Shown here: one piece after another, positions 25,064 through 32,871 of the stretch
How positions within the stretch are numbered: position 1 is the stretch's first letter
How the letters are laid out: each line of letters opens with the position of its first letter
Assembly: GCA_965229355.1 (NCBI GenBank)
Contig: OZ245869.1
Coordinates: 3,348,001-3,412,000, forward strand
Origin: GCA-2737725 sp965229355
GTDB taxonomy: Bacteria > Pseudomonadota > Alphaproteobacteria > Rhodospirillales > Rhodospirillaceae
Direction: 5' to 3'
Length of the DNA: 64,000 nt
Notes under the pieces: model-generated
What the model was told of the DNA's origin: nothing
Seen by the model: the letters and a program-made list of their open reading frames with translations, nothing else
The model's database searches: none
Translations under genes and position numbers: made by a program

Positions 25064-26683
25064 TTACTCGTCGTCGCCGGTGGGAACGTCAATCGGCTCG
25101 GGGTTGGTCGGGCGCGGCGGGGCTACCTGCAAGAACGCCGGAATAGCCGAGCCAAATCCAATCACGTTATCATCGTGATCCATCTCGCCGGCATCGCGGG
25201 CCCAATCGTCACGGCCACGGCGGGGACGGCGACTGTCATTGTCACCACGATCATTACGATCGCGACTGCCGCGATCATTGCGATCACTTCTTTCGCGGCG
25301 GGGACGCTCAGGGCGTTCGCTGCGTTCGCGTGCAACAGGTTGGTCTTGTGTAGCGGATTGCTCTGGCACAACTGGCTGATCGCCGCTGGCTTGGGCAGGT
25401 TGCTCGCTGGTTGTTTCAGTGCGTGCGCTTTCGGTACGTTCACCGCCGCGCTTAGGGCGGTCTGAACGGCTGCGCTCGGGCTTTCCGCGACGACCACGGC
25501 CACGGCTGCGATCAGGCTGCTCGCTGCTGTCATCACCCGTAGATGCGCCAGCTTTCAGTTCTTCAATCGTTGGTTCCGTCAGAACGGGGATCGGCTGTTT
25601 GATTAAGCGTTCAATCGAGGCCAGTGCTTTGGCGTCGTTACGGGTGGCAATGGTAATGGCGTGACCTTGTTTGCCAGCGCGGCCCGTGCGGCCAATGCGG
25701 TGTACGTAGTCTTCCGAATTAAATGGCACATCGAAGTTCACAACGTGGCTGACGCCGCTGATATCAAGCCCGCGTGCGGCGACATCAGAGCAGACCAATA
25801 ACTTGGCTTCGCCCGATTTGAACTTTGCCAGCATCTCCATGCGCTTGGGCTGCGGCATATCGCCATGCAGCGCTACAACGTTGAAGCCATGCTTGGTCAG
25901 TGATTTGAAAACGATATCGACGTCGCGTTTGCGATTACAGAAAATGAATGCGTTTTCGACATTCTCGGCGCGCAGCACGCGGCGCAAACATTCGCGCTTA
26001 TCTTCGGTGCGCACGGTGATCAGCGCTTGCGTGATCGTGGTTGCAGTCGTGGCCGGGGCAGTGGCTTGAACCTCTTTCGGGTTCATCAAGAACTTATCAG
26101 CCAAGCGCCGGATTTCCGGGTTCATGGTGGCCGAGAAGAACAGCGTTTGGCGGATCTTCGGCAGCAGCGAGACAATACGTTCAACATCGGGGATGAAACC
26201 CATGTCGAGCATGCGATCCGCTTCGTCGATGACGAGAATTTTCACATCGTTCAGCAGAATGCGGCCACGCTCGAACAAGTCGAGCAGGCGGCCCGGTGTC
26301 GCGATGAGTACGTCAGCACCACGCTCCAGCACTTTTTCTTGCTCTTGCATCGACTCACCGCCAATCAGCAGCGCCATCGAAAGCGATTGATACTTGCCGT
26401 ACTTCGTGAAGTTGTCTGAGACTTGCGCGGCTAATTCGCGCGTGGGAGCGATGATCAACGAGCGGGGCATGCGTGCTTTGGCACGGCCCTCGGCCAAAAT
26501 GTCGATCATGGGCAACGTGAAGCTGGCAGTCTTACCAGTACCGGTTTGCGCGATGCCCATCACGTCTCGGCCCATCAAAACCAGCGGAATTGCCTGCGCC
26601 TGAATCGGGGTCGGGGTCTGATATCCTGAATCCGTGACAGCTTTAAGTGTGTCGGGCGAAAGGCCGATATCTTCAAATGTCAT
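25064..26683 (-). CDS. rhlE: DEAD-box ATP-dependent RNA helicase, RhlE type
   Basis: A 539-residue helicase with all core motifs: GYQTPTPIQAQAIP (Q motif), AQTGTGKT (Walker A), PTRELAAQV, TPGRLLD, IDEADRML (DEAD), SATMN (SAT), DVAARGLDI and HRIGRTGRAGK. After the second RecA lobe comes a long low-complexity tail from about residue 380, rich in Arg, Glu, Asp and Gln with RGRGRRGKPERSRS and later RNDRGSRDRN-type repeats, suited to RNA binding. It likely remodels ribosomal precursors or mRNA. The ATG at 26683 gives the usual MTFEDIGLS start; a TTG at 26713 is an alternative, and neither has a good SD. Confidence 0.9.
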   Translation of the reverse strand: MTFEDIGLSPDTLKAVTDSGYQTPTPIQAQAIPLVLMGRDVMGIAQTGTGKTASFTLPMIDILAEGRAKARMPRSLIIAPTRELAAQVSDNFTKYGKYQSLSMALLIGGESMQEQEKVLERGADVLIATPGRLLDLFERGRILLNDVKILVIDEADRMLDMGFIPDVERIVSLLPKIRQTLFFSATMNPEIRRLADKFLMNPKEVQATAPATTATTITQALITVRTEDKRECLRRVLRAENVENAFIFCNRKRDVDIVFKSLTKHGFNVVALHGDMPQPKRMEMLAKFKSGEAKLLVCSDVAARGLDISGVSHVVNFDVPFNSEDYVHRIGRTGRAGKQGHAITIATRNDAKALASIERLIKQPIPVLTEPTIEELKAGASTGDDSSEQPDRSRGRGRRGKPERSRSDRPKRGGERTESARTETTSEQPAQASGDQPVVPEQSATQDQPVARERSERPERPRRERSDRNDRGSRDRNDRGDNDSRRPRRGRDDWARDAGEMDHDDNVIGFGSAIPAFLQVAPPRPTNPEPIDVPTGDDE

Positions 26684-26829
26684 TGCGGGAAAGGTGTTCG
26701 TTGGTCCTGCCAACGCCTGTCGCTTGGGGCGGGCGGAAAGATCCGCCGGGCCGGTTAAGAGCGCGGCATCATAGGTGCTTACAACCCCAAGTCAATGTAC
26801 AAGGCTTGAGTCGGAACTGTGTTTAAAAC

Positions 26830-26846
26830 CGGGGGCTTAACCCCCG
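26830..26846. repeat. GC-rich hairpin just upstream of the hydrolase SD
   Basis: CGGGGG and CCCCCG flank a 5-base CTTAA loop. On the plus strand the AAGG ribosome-binding site of the following hydrolase starts 4 bases after the stem, so folding could affect translation. On the minus strand it is followed by GTTTTAAAC but has no minus-strand gene to terminate nearby. Confidence 0.45.
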
Positions 26847-26858
26847 AAAAGGTTATCA

Positions 26859-27554
26859 GTGGAAAAGCGCCATCTCGTCCTTTTGCCGGGTCTGTTATGC
26901 GATGGGGCCTTATGGCGTCACCAGACCGAAACGTTAACGGACCTCTGCACGACCTGGGTGGCCGACCTGACCCAGGACGAGAGCTTAGGTGCCATGGCCG
27001 AGCGGGTGCTGGATACGGCCCCGCGCACGTTCTGTCTGGCGGGACTTTCTATGGGGGGCTACGTGGCCCAAGAGATCATGCGCCGGGCCCCCGAACGCGT
27101 AGAGCGCTTGGCCCTGATCGACACCAATGCGCGGGCTGACACCGAAGCCCAGGTGAAGACCCGCCAGCAGTTAATTCGCCTGTCCGAGATCGGGAAGTTC
27201 AAGGGCGTGACGCCGCGCCTCTTGCCGAACCTGGTGCATCCCTCACGCCTGAAAGACCCCACTGTGGCTGATGTGGTTCTGCAAATGGCAGAACGGACCG
27301 GCCAGGACGCCTTTAAGCGCCAGCAAATGGCGATTTTGAAGCGTGTGGATGGGCGCGGGGACTTGCCTGCCATCAATGTGCCGACAGTGGTGATTTGCGG
27401 CCGTCAGGATGCCCTGTCGTCGGTGGAATGGCATAAGGAGATGGCGGATGCGATTCCCCACGCCAAGCTGGTTGTCGTCGAAGATTGCGGGCATTTGGCG
27501 CCTTTAGAACGGCCATATGCAACATCTGCGGTGATGAGATATTGGCTGGGATAG
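26859..27554 (+). CDS. Alpha/beta hydrolase
   Basis: A 231-residue cytosolic hydrolase. The nucleophile elbow is LAGLSMGGYVA with S64, the acid is D184 in CGRQDALSS and the base is H212 in EDCGHLAPLERP. The oxyanion strand VLLPGLLCDGALW resembles small esterases and MenH-like enzymes. The start is GTG at 26859 with AAGG 6 bases upstream. GC and codon use look richer than its neighbours (many CCC and GGC codons), but I see no mobile-element trace. Substrate is unknown. Confidence 0.82.
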   Translation: MEKRHLVLLPGLLCDGALWRHQTETLTDLCTTWVADLTQDESLGAMAERVLDTAPRTFCLAGLSMGGYVAQEIMRRAPERVERLALIDTNARADTEAQVKTRQQLIRLSEIGKFKGVTPRLLPNLVHPSRLKDPTVADVVLQMAERTGQDAFKRQQMAILKRVDGRGDLPAINVPTVVICGRQDALSSVEWHKEMADAIPHAKLVVVEDCGHLAPLERPYATSAVMRYWLG

Positions 27555-27710
27555 GCGGGATTGTATAATAAGTTATATAATTCAATGGCTTATTGATTTG
27601 CCGTCATGGCACCTTAACGGTTGCGCCCGCTGTTTTGATTGGTTATACAACCGCCTCATTTTCGGGCTGGAAACGGTCCGGTTACAGAAATCTAAGTTTA
27701 GGAATTCGCC

Positions 27711-27836
27711 ATGAAAGTGCGCAATTCGCTGCGCTCGGCCAAGACGCGCGACAAAGACTGCCGCATCGTTCGCCGCAAGGGCCGCGTTTACATCATCAAC
27801 AAGAAGAACCCGCGTTTTAAAGCTCGCCAAGGCTAA
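27711..27836 (+). CDS. rpmJ: Ribosomal protein bL36 (zinc-free type)
   Basis: A 41-residue basic protein: MKVRNSLRSAKTRDKDC..., ending NPRFKARQG. It matches the alphaproteobacterial bL36 form, which has a short insertion and only one cysteine, so the CXXC zinc knuckle of the standard form is missing. It belongs to the large ribosomal subunit. It is a single-gene unit with its own strong terminator downstream. In several alphaproteobacteria rpmJ lies next to pyk, as here (remembered synteny, not checked). Confidence 0.95.
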   Translation: MKVRNSLRSAKTRDKDCRIVRRKGRVYIINKKNPRFKARQG

Positions 27837-27884
27837 GCTTTAATTCTGCACCAGTCTTTGCGGACTGGTCTTGAGTTCTAAGAA

Positions 27885-27919
27885 CAAAAAAACCGCGAGA
27901 TACTGTCTCGCGGTTTTTT
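27885..27919. terminator. Bidirectional intrinsic terminator between rpmJ and pyk
   Basis: AACCGCGAGA (27891-27900) and TCTCGCGGTT (27906-27915) pair over 10 bp across a 5-base loop, with an A-run before and a T-run after, so it works for both convergent genes. A second hairpin, ACCAGTC/GACTGGT at 27850-27869, lies between the rpmJ stop and this terminator. Confidence 0.92.
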
Positions 27920-27961
27920 GCTGTCTGAGTTTTGGGAGCGCAGTTTTACTGCGCGCCCATT

Positions 27962-29419
27962 TTACTGGGCAGAGGTTTCCCCGCCGATCCACACCACGCG
28001 CACCATGTTGGTGGATCCGACTTTTCCAAAGGGCATACCTGCCGTCAGGACAAGCGCCTGACCATCGCGGCCAATGCCGGACTCAACGGCGGCTTTCACC
28101 GCGACATCGCCAATGTCATCGACCGAGTGGATGAAGTCGCCCACCACGGCATGCACACCCCACACTAAACCTAAGCGACGGCCTGCAACGATATTGGGTG
28201 TGATGCACATAATCGGCGCATCAGGACGCTCACGCGCAGCGCGCATGGTTGTTGTGCCGGATGTGGTGAAGGTGACAATTGCCGCCGCTTGCAATGTATG
28301 CGCCACTTGGCGTGCGGCTGCTGTAATTGCGCCGGGCGAAGAGTTATCCGGCTCTAAACGGCTGGCTTCTGTGATGTTGATATAATGCTCGTCGGTTTCG
28401 ACCTGTTTGATGATGCGATGCATGGTGCTGACGGCGCGCACCGGAAACTGACCGGCTGCGGTTTCAGCCGAGAGCATGACAGCATCGGCGCTATCGTAAA
28501 TCGCGGTTGCAACGTCTGATGCTTCAGCGCGTGTCGGGACCGGCGACTTGATCATACTTTCAAGCATCTGCGTGGCGACGACGACAGGTTTACCGCGCTG
28601 ACGGCACGACCGGATGATGCGCTTTTGTAAGATCGGCACTTGCTCAAGCGGCATTTCAACGCCCAAGTCACCGCGCGCGACCATGATCGCATCAGATGCA
28701 TCGACGATGGCATCCAAGTGTTCCAAGGCAGATGGTTTCTCTAATTTCGCAAGCACGCCCGCTTTACCGCGCACCGCAGCGCGCACTTCAGCTACATCTT
28801 CGGCACGCTGCACGAACGAGAGCGCCACCCAATCCACACCCTGGCTGAGGCCGAATTGCAGATCGGCTTTGTCTTTCTCGGTCATTGCTGGGATGGGCAA
28901 TGTCACGTCAGGGACGTTCACACCTTTGCGGTTAGAAATACCGCCCGCGATGATGGCTTCGGTAATTGCGTAATCAGGGCCGCATTCTTTAACGCGTAAA
29001 CGCAAGTGTCCATCATCAACCAGCAGCGCGGCACCCGGTTTAAGAGCTGCAAAAATTTCGGGATGCGGCAAGCACACGCGCGTTTCATCGCCCGGTGTCG
29101 GATCAAGATCGAGGCGGAATAACGAGCCTGGTTTGATGATCGCACGGTCACCTTTGAATACGCCGACGCGCAGCTTCGGGCCCTGCAAATCCATCAGGAT
29201 CGTGATGGGGCGACCGATCTTTTTTTCAATCGCGCGAATGGTGGCGATATTCTTGGCATGGTCTTCATGACTGCCATGGCTGAAGTTGAGGCGGAAAATA
29301 TCAGCACCCGCATCATACAACTCTTCAAGCACTTCCGGATTTGAACTAGCAGGCCCGAGCGTTGCGATAATTTTTGCACGGCGGCCGCGGTATTTAGATG
29401 AATCGCTATCGTCATACAT
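27962..29419 (-). CDS. pyk: Pyruvate kinase
   Basis: A 485-residue glycolytic enzyme, transferring phosphate from PEP to ADP. Clear motifs are RAKIIATLGPAS, FRLNFSHG (K+/ATP site), ILMDLQGPKLRVG, and the active-site run LAKLEKPSALEHLDAIVDASDAIMVARGDLGVE with the catalytic Lys and metal-binding Glu and Asp. VVVATQMLESMI and the regulatory C-terminal domain follow. I chose the ATG at 29419, with GGGG 8 bases upstream, over a GTG at 29428 that is too close to that SD. It converges on rpmJ through a shared terminator. Confidence 0.96.
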   Translation of the reverse strand: MYDDSDSSKYRGRRAKIIATLGPASSNPEVLEELYDAGADIFRLNFSHGSHEDHAKNIATIRAIEKKIGRPITILMDLQGPKLRVGVFKGDRAIIKPGSLFRLDLDPTPGDETRVCLPHPEIFAALKPGAALLVDDGHLRLRVKECGPDYAITEAIIAGGISNRKGVNVPDVTLPIPAMTEKDKADLQFGLSQGVDWVALSFVQRAEDVAEVRAAVRGKAGVLAKLEKPSALEHLDAIVDASDAIMVARGDLGVEMPLEQVPILQKRIIRSCRQRGKPVVVATQMLESMIKSPVPTRAEASDVATAIYDSADAVMLSAETAAGQFPVRAVSTMHRIIKQVETDEHYINITEASRLEPDNSSPGAITAAARQVAHTLQAAAIVTFTTSGTTTMRAARERPDAPIMCITPNIVAGRRLGLVWGVHAVVGDFIHSVDDIGDVAVKAAVESGIGRDGQALVLTAGMPFGKVGSTNMVRVVWIGGETSAQ

Positions 29420-29499
29420 GATGAACACCCCACGTGAGATCAGACTACGCGCTTGGGTGGGCTCTGGCTAGTTGTTACGCTGTCTTTGGCGTTCTACGC

Positions 29500-30396
29500 T
29501 TAATTTGTTTTTGGCGTTCCACGCCGAGCTATTTCGAGGCCTATCAAAATGGCAATGCCGCCCAAGCCTTGCCACACACTCAAAGGTTCATCAAACATGA
29601 ACCATGCAATCAGGGCTGCGAGGGCAGGCTGCAGTAACAAAACCATCGCACCGAAGCCTGCAGGCACGTGGCCCAGCGCTGTTGCGATCAATGTCTGGCC
29701 CAGAATTTGTGTGACGGTTGCCAGACCAATGGCGACCAGCCAGCCGCGCGTTGTGTCGGGCCATACGTCGCCTTCCCATACGAACGCGAGAATGTAGAGG
29801 ATCATCGTTGCCGCCAATCCGCCCCAGGCCATGGCAGCAGCAGTGGGCACGCGCTTACGCACGCGGGCGATGGTTAAAATGTAGCCTGCATAAAACCATG
29901 CGGCGAAAAGGCCCAGTGCATCGCCGCCAAGAGTTTTGAGAGACACATTCAAGCTTTCGCCCATCAGGACCGCCACGCCAAACAGCGATGCCGCAAGACC
30001 GACAAGAAAAAGCCTGGAAACCTTCTCACGAAACAGCAGCCATGCCCCTGAAATGACAAAAACGGGGGCGAGATTGGCAAGAACAGTGGAATTCGCGACA
30101 GATGTGAGATGGATCGACCAATGCCACACAACGAGGTCTCCGGCGAAGAATGCGCCGGCGAGGAAGAGATAGAGAATGTCACGCTGGCCTTGGGGCTGAT
30201 CCAGGGCCAAGCGTTGCGATGGCTTCAGAAACATCCAGCTAAAAAAGAACGGCAGCGGCAGCATCATCCGGTTCACGCCGGTGGCCACAGGTCCCATTTC
30301 GCTCAGGCGCACAAAGATGGGCGACAAGGCCAAGGCCAGCGTACCGCACACCAGGATGGGCAGGGCCCATCGTTCCACCCACGAGCGTTCAACCAT
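29500..30396 (-). CDS. DMT-superfamily (EamA) exporter
   Basis: A 298-residue inner-membrane protein with about ten hydrophobic helices in two EamA repeats; the second repeat opens near AMAWGGLAATMILYILAF. Conserved-type segments are LALSPIFVRLSEMGPVATGVNRM, TSVANSTVLANLAPVFVISGAWLLFREKV and GHVPAGFGAMVLLLQPALAALIAWFMFDEPLS. Such transporters export amino acids, nucleosides or other metabolites; the substrate is not predictable. The ATG at 30396 follows GAGGAAAACCTGA. It sits between pyk and the divergent N-formylglutamate amidohydrolase gene. Confidence 0.88.
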   Translation of the reverse strand: MVERSWVERWALPILVCGTLALALSPIFVRLSEMGPVATGVNRMMLPLPFFFSWMFLKPSQRLALDQPQGQRDILYLFLAGAFFAGDLVVWHWSIHLTSVANSTVLANLAPVFVISGAWLLFREKVSRLFLVGLAASLFGVAVLMGESLNVSLKTLGGDALGLFAAWFYAGYILTIARVRKRVPTAAAMAWGGLAATMILYILAFVWEGDVWPDTTRGWLVAIGLATVTQILGQTLIATALGHVPAGFGAMVLLLQPALAALIAWFMFDEPLSVWQGLGGIAILIGLEIARRGTPKTN

Positions 30397-30450
30397 TCAG
30401 GTTTTCCTCACATGACCGACATTGTTTCTCATGCTAAGGCATTCTGATCA

Positions 30451-31278
30451 ATGCACGGCATACCAACTGATCTAGCGCCAATGAGTGTTCCTGTTTTATT
30501 GCCCGGCGAGCCTGCGCCAATTGAAGTTATTCATGGGCGCCCCGAACGGCGATTGCTGATTCATTGCGATCATGGTGGCAATGCTGTGCCGCAAAGCTTG
30601 AAGCACCTGGGCGTTGGCGTTGATACCTTAAGCCGCCACATGGGTTGGGATATTGGCGCCGCTGCCGTGTCGCGTTTGCTGGCGCAGCGCTTTAACGCGA
30701 CGGCGGTGATTGCGCGTTATTCGCGGCTAATCATCGACGTGAACCGGGTGCTGGGTGACCCTGATGCCATTCCGATGTCTAGTGACGGGTTCACTATTCC
30801 GGCTAACGTGACCATGACGCCAGAAGAAAAAGCCGAGCGCGTGCGTGCTCTGTATTGGCCGTATCACCAGGCGATTGATTGGGAACTGGGCGTGATCCGC
30901 GATGGCGGCTTTATGCCGGTGATTTTGTCGATCCACAGTTTCACACCTGCGCTGATGAGCAAAAGCCGCGCGAAGCCACGGCCCTGGCATTGCGGTGTAA
31001 TGTTCAGCCGCGACACGCGCTTTGGCGATCATCTGATTGCCGAGATGCGCAAAGTGCCGGGTATGATCGTGGGGGAGAATGAGCCGTATTCCGGTATTAC
31101 CCATGGCTATTGCGCTAAGATGCACGGTCTTTCGCAGAGCGTGCCCCATGCGCAAATTGAAATCCGGCAGGATTTGATCTGCACGCAGGCCGGGCAAATC
31201 TGGTGGGCGGACTTTCTTGCCGCTATGATGCCGACCATCCTTGCCAAAGATGATATGAACGACACGCGTCATTACTAA
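30451..31278 (+). CDS. N-formylglutamate amidohydrolase family protein
   Basis: A 275-residue protein of the FGase family, which cleaves formate from N-formyl-L-glutamate at the end of one histidine-degradation route. Signature runs are LLIHCDHGGNAVP with likely zinc ligands, HMGWDIGAAAVSRLLAQ, ARYSRLIIDVNR, ILSIHSFTPA and NEPYSGITHGYC. No hut genes are nearby. Together with DUF1244 and gapR downstream this matches a neighbourhood I remember from rhizobia, where members may serve another amide. The exact start could be 30451 or the ATG at 30481. Confidence 0.85.
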   Translation: MHGIPTDLAPMSVPVLLPGEPAPIEVIHGRPERRLLIHCDHGGNAVPQSLKHLGVGVDTLSRHMGWDIGAAAVSRLLAQRFNATAVIARYSRLIIDVNRVLGDPDAIPMSSDGFTIPANVTMTPEEKAERVRALYWPYHQAIDWELGVIRDGGFMPVILSIHSFTPALMSKSRAKPRPWHCGVMFSRDTRFGDHLIAEMRKVPGMIVGENEPYSGITHGYCAKMHGLSQSVPHAQIEIRQDLICTQAGQIWWADFLAAMMPTILAKDDMNDTRHY

Positions 31279-31302
31279 ACGGGCATTACTAGGAGCACGA
31301 CC

Positions 31303-31620
31303 ATGGACGAACTCACGCGCTTGAAAATTGAAGCGGCAGCGTTTCGTGGTTTGGTGCAGCACCTGCAAAAACGAACCGATGTGCAGAACATCGACATCAT
31401 GAATACGGCGGGCTTTTGTCGGAACTGTTTGGCCAAGTGGTACAAGGCCGCGTCCGAGCATTACGGCGATGCGGTGAGCTACGAGCAGGCGCAAGAGATT
31501 GTTTACGGCATGCCGCTGAAAGACTGGAAAGCGAAAAACCAGAAAGCTGCGACGCCGGAACAAGAGCAGAAGTTTGAGGCGAGCAAGCCGTTGCACGCCG
31601 TGATCTCGGTGGTGGAATAA
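31303..31620 (+). CDS. DUF1244 family protein
   Basis: A 105-residue protein. The N-terminal half LKIEAAAFRGLVQHLQKRTDVQNIDIMNTAGFCRNCLAKWY is diagnostic of DUF1244, a small alphaproteobacterial-rich family of unknown function with a conserved Cys pair (FCRNCL). The rest (YGMPLKDWKAKNQ) also fits. AGGAGCACGACC precedes the ATG. It sits 24 bases after the amidohydrolase stop and 1 base before the following secreted-protein gene, so the three are probably cotranscribed. Confidence 0.9.
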   Translation: MDELTRLKIEAAAFRGLVQHLQKRTDVQNIDIMNTAGFCRNCLAKWYKAASEHYGDAVSYEQAQEIVYGMPLKDWKAKNQKAATPEQEQKFEASKPLHAVISVVE

Positions 31621-31621
31621 C

Positions 31622-32338
31622 ATGCGCGCTGTTTCGTTTATCGCCGCCCTTGTTTTCTCGACGTCAGCGTTTGCGCAAACACAATTGTCTGATGTGCCGT
31701 ACTGGAAGCTAATGCAAGGCTGGTGGCGTGCCGACAACACCTACATGGATAACAAGCTGGATTATAACATTCGCAGTTATAACAGCCTGATCCATGTGGA
31801 GATCAGCGGGCGTAACTACACCGAGACCGAGTACAAATTTTATCCGCCCAGCAAGTTAGCCGCGCAGTACGGCAAGGGTGTCACGAAAGCCGATGAGGGC
31901 ATTGAAACTGTCAGCATCATCAAAGGCGAGATGACAGATAAAGACGGCACAGTGAATCTCACCGAAGCACTGCCCAAAAGTGCAGCCAGTAAAGAGAAGA
32001 ACGAGATTAAAGTGCTGAGCCCCGATACGGGCGTGCGCACGACGCCAAACGAGGCGACAAAAACCGATACGTATCGGATGTTCATTTTTGCCCCCACGCC
32101 GGATAAGCGTTACCGCTCCAACTTCGGGTTGGTCAGCGACAAAACCGGGGCAGGGGCGGCCAATGCGGCACCCGATGCCAAGCTGGGTGACCTGCGCGGG
32201 TTCTCGTTGTTCCGGGAAGATCGCATTGAGGCTGGTGATTTTGAGAGCTGGCGGGCCAAATTCCGCACTCAGAACAACGTCAAAGCCATTGTCGAGATTG
32301 GCGCGGATGGTGCCCCAATTGTACGTCGCCTTGATTGA
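31622..32338 (+). CDS. Secreted hypothetical protein, 238 aa
   Basis: A signal peptide (MRAVSFIAALVFSTSAFAQ) leads a 220-residue polar protein. Aromatic-rich N-terminal segments (YWKLMQGWWRADNTYMDN, YNIRSYNSLIHVEISGRNY) suggest a beta fold, perhaps lipocalin-like, but I recognise no family. A Lys/Glu-rich middle and RSNFGLVSDKTGAGAA follow. The ATG directly follows the DUF1244 stop, giving tight coupling. Function unknown. Confidence 0.7.
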   Translation: MRAVSFIAALVFSTSAFAQTQLSDVPYWKLMQGWWRADNTYMDNKLDYNIRSYNSLIHVEISGRNYTETEYKFYPPSKLAAQYGKGVTKADEGIETVSIIKGEMTDKDGTVNLTEALPKSAASKEKNEIKVLSPDTGVRTTPNEATKTDTYRMFIFAPTPDKRYRSNFGLVSDKTGAGAANAAPDAKLGDLRGFSLFREDRIEAGDFESWRAKFRTQNNVKAIVEIGADGAPIVRRLD

Positions 32339-32366
32339 GGCAACGATTTACCCCCAGCTTTTTGTG

Positions 32367-32375
32367 TTATCCACA
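32367..32375 (+). promoter_or_regulatory. Perfect DnaA-box sequence upstream of gapR
   Basis: TTATCCACA, the consensus high-affinity DnaA box, lies 69 bases before the gapR start in the gap after the secreted-protein gene. DnaA controls some alphaproteobacterial genes through such boxes. A single 9-mer can arise by chance in 64 kb, so binding is only suggested by position and by the role of GapR. Confidence 0.35.
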
Positions 32376-32443
32376 GGCTAAAAGGCTTGGCGGCCAGGGG
32401 TGTTTCTCATAGGTTCGCGACCGCTCCACAAAAGGATATCGCC

Positions 32444-32695
32444 ATGGACGGTAGCAACGCCGATCAAAACGTTTCTGCACAACGCCTCAAGCAATTCATT
32501 ACCCGGATTGAAAAGCTTGAAGAAGAAAAGAAGGCCATGGGCGCAGATATTCGCGAGGTCTATTCGGAAGCCAAGAGTGCTGGCTTTGACACCAAGATCA
32601 TGCGTCAGGTGATCAAAATTCGAGCCATGGATAAGGCCGACCGTGAAGAGCAAGAGTCGCTCATCCAGGTATACCTGGATGCTGTCGGCGAATAA
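32444..32695 (+). CDS. gapR: GapR-type DNA-binding chromosome-structuring protein (DUF2312)
   Basis: An 83-residue helical protein: RLKQFITRIEKLEEEKKAMG, DIREVYSEAKSAGFDTK and IMRQVIKIRAMDKADREEQE are hallmarks of DUF2312. In Caulobacter GapR binds overtwisted, AT-rich DNA ahead of replication and transcription and stimulates topoisomerases. The first helix has the heptad pattern of the dimer coiled coil. The ATG at 32444 follows AAGGATATCGCC; the earlier in-frame ATG at 32387 would add 19 non-conserved residues. It converges with the microprotein gene, separated by 5 bases. Confidence 0.93.
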   Translation: MDGSNADQNVSAQRLKQFITRIEKLEEEKKAMGADIREVYSEAKSAGFDTKIMRQVIKIRAMDKADREEQESLIQVYLDAVGE

Positions 32696-32700
32696 TCGCT

Positions 32701-32856
32701 CTACAGTTTTTCCGCAATCAAGCTGACTGCAACAATGCCTGAGGCGACGGTGACGCCGCCCAGCAGCATCTTTATTTTCTCGCTCGTGTTTTCGCGCCGG
32801 ACGATCAGCAAGATCATCGCGGCGACCGAGACGATGGAGAGAATAATGCCTGCCAT
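32701..32856 (-). CDS. 51-aa two-helix membrane microprotein behind the acyl-CoA synthetase
   Basis: An open frame from ATG at 32856 to TAG at 32701. It reads MAGIILSIVSVAAMILLIV (span 1), a charged RRENTSEKIK loop, then MLLGGVTVASGIVAVSLIA (span 2) and EKL. Two well-formed spans separated by a basic loop argue for a real gene although it is very short. It begins 15 bases after the stop of the acyl-CoA synthetase gene on the same strand, so coupling is likely. No clear SD is visible. Function unknown. Confidence 0.6.
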   Translation of the reverse strand: MAGIILSIVSVAAMILLIVRRENTSEKIKMLLGGVTVASGIVAVSLIAEKL

Positions 32857-32871
32857 TAGGCGTATAAATCT

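Noticed and set aside
25162..25536. Hydrophobic open frames on both strands over the helicase tail
   Set aside because: They arise from the repetitive Arg/Asp codons of the helicase C-terminus read in other frames.
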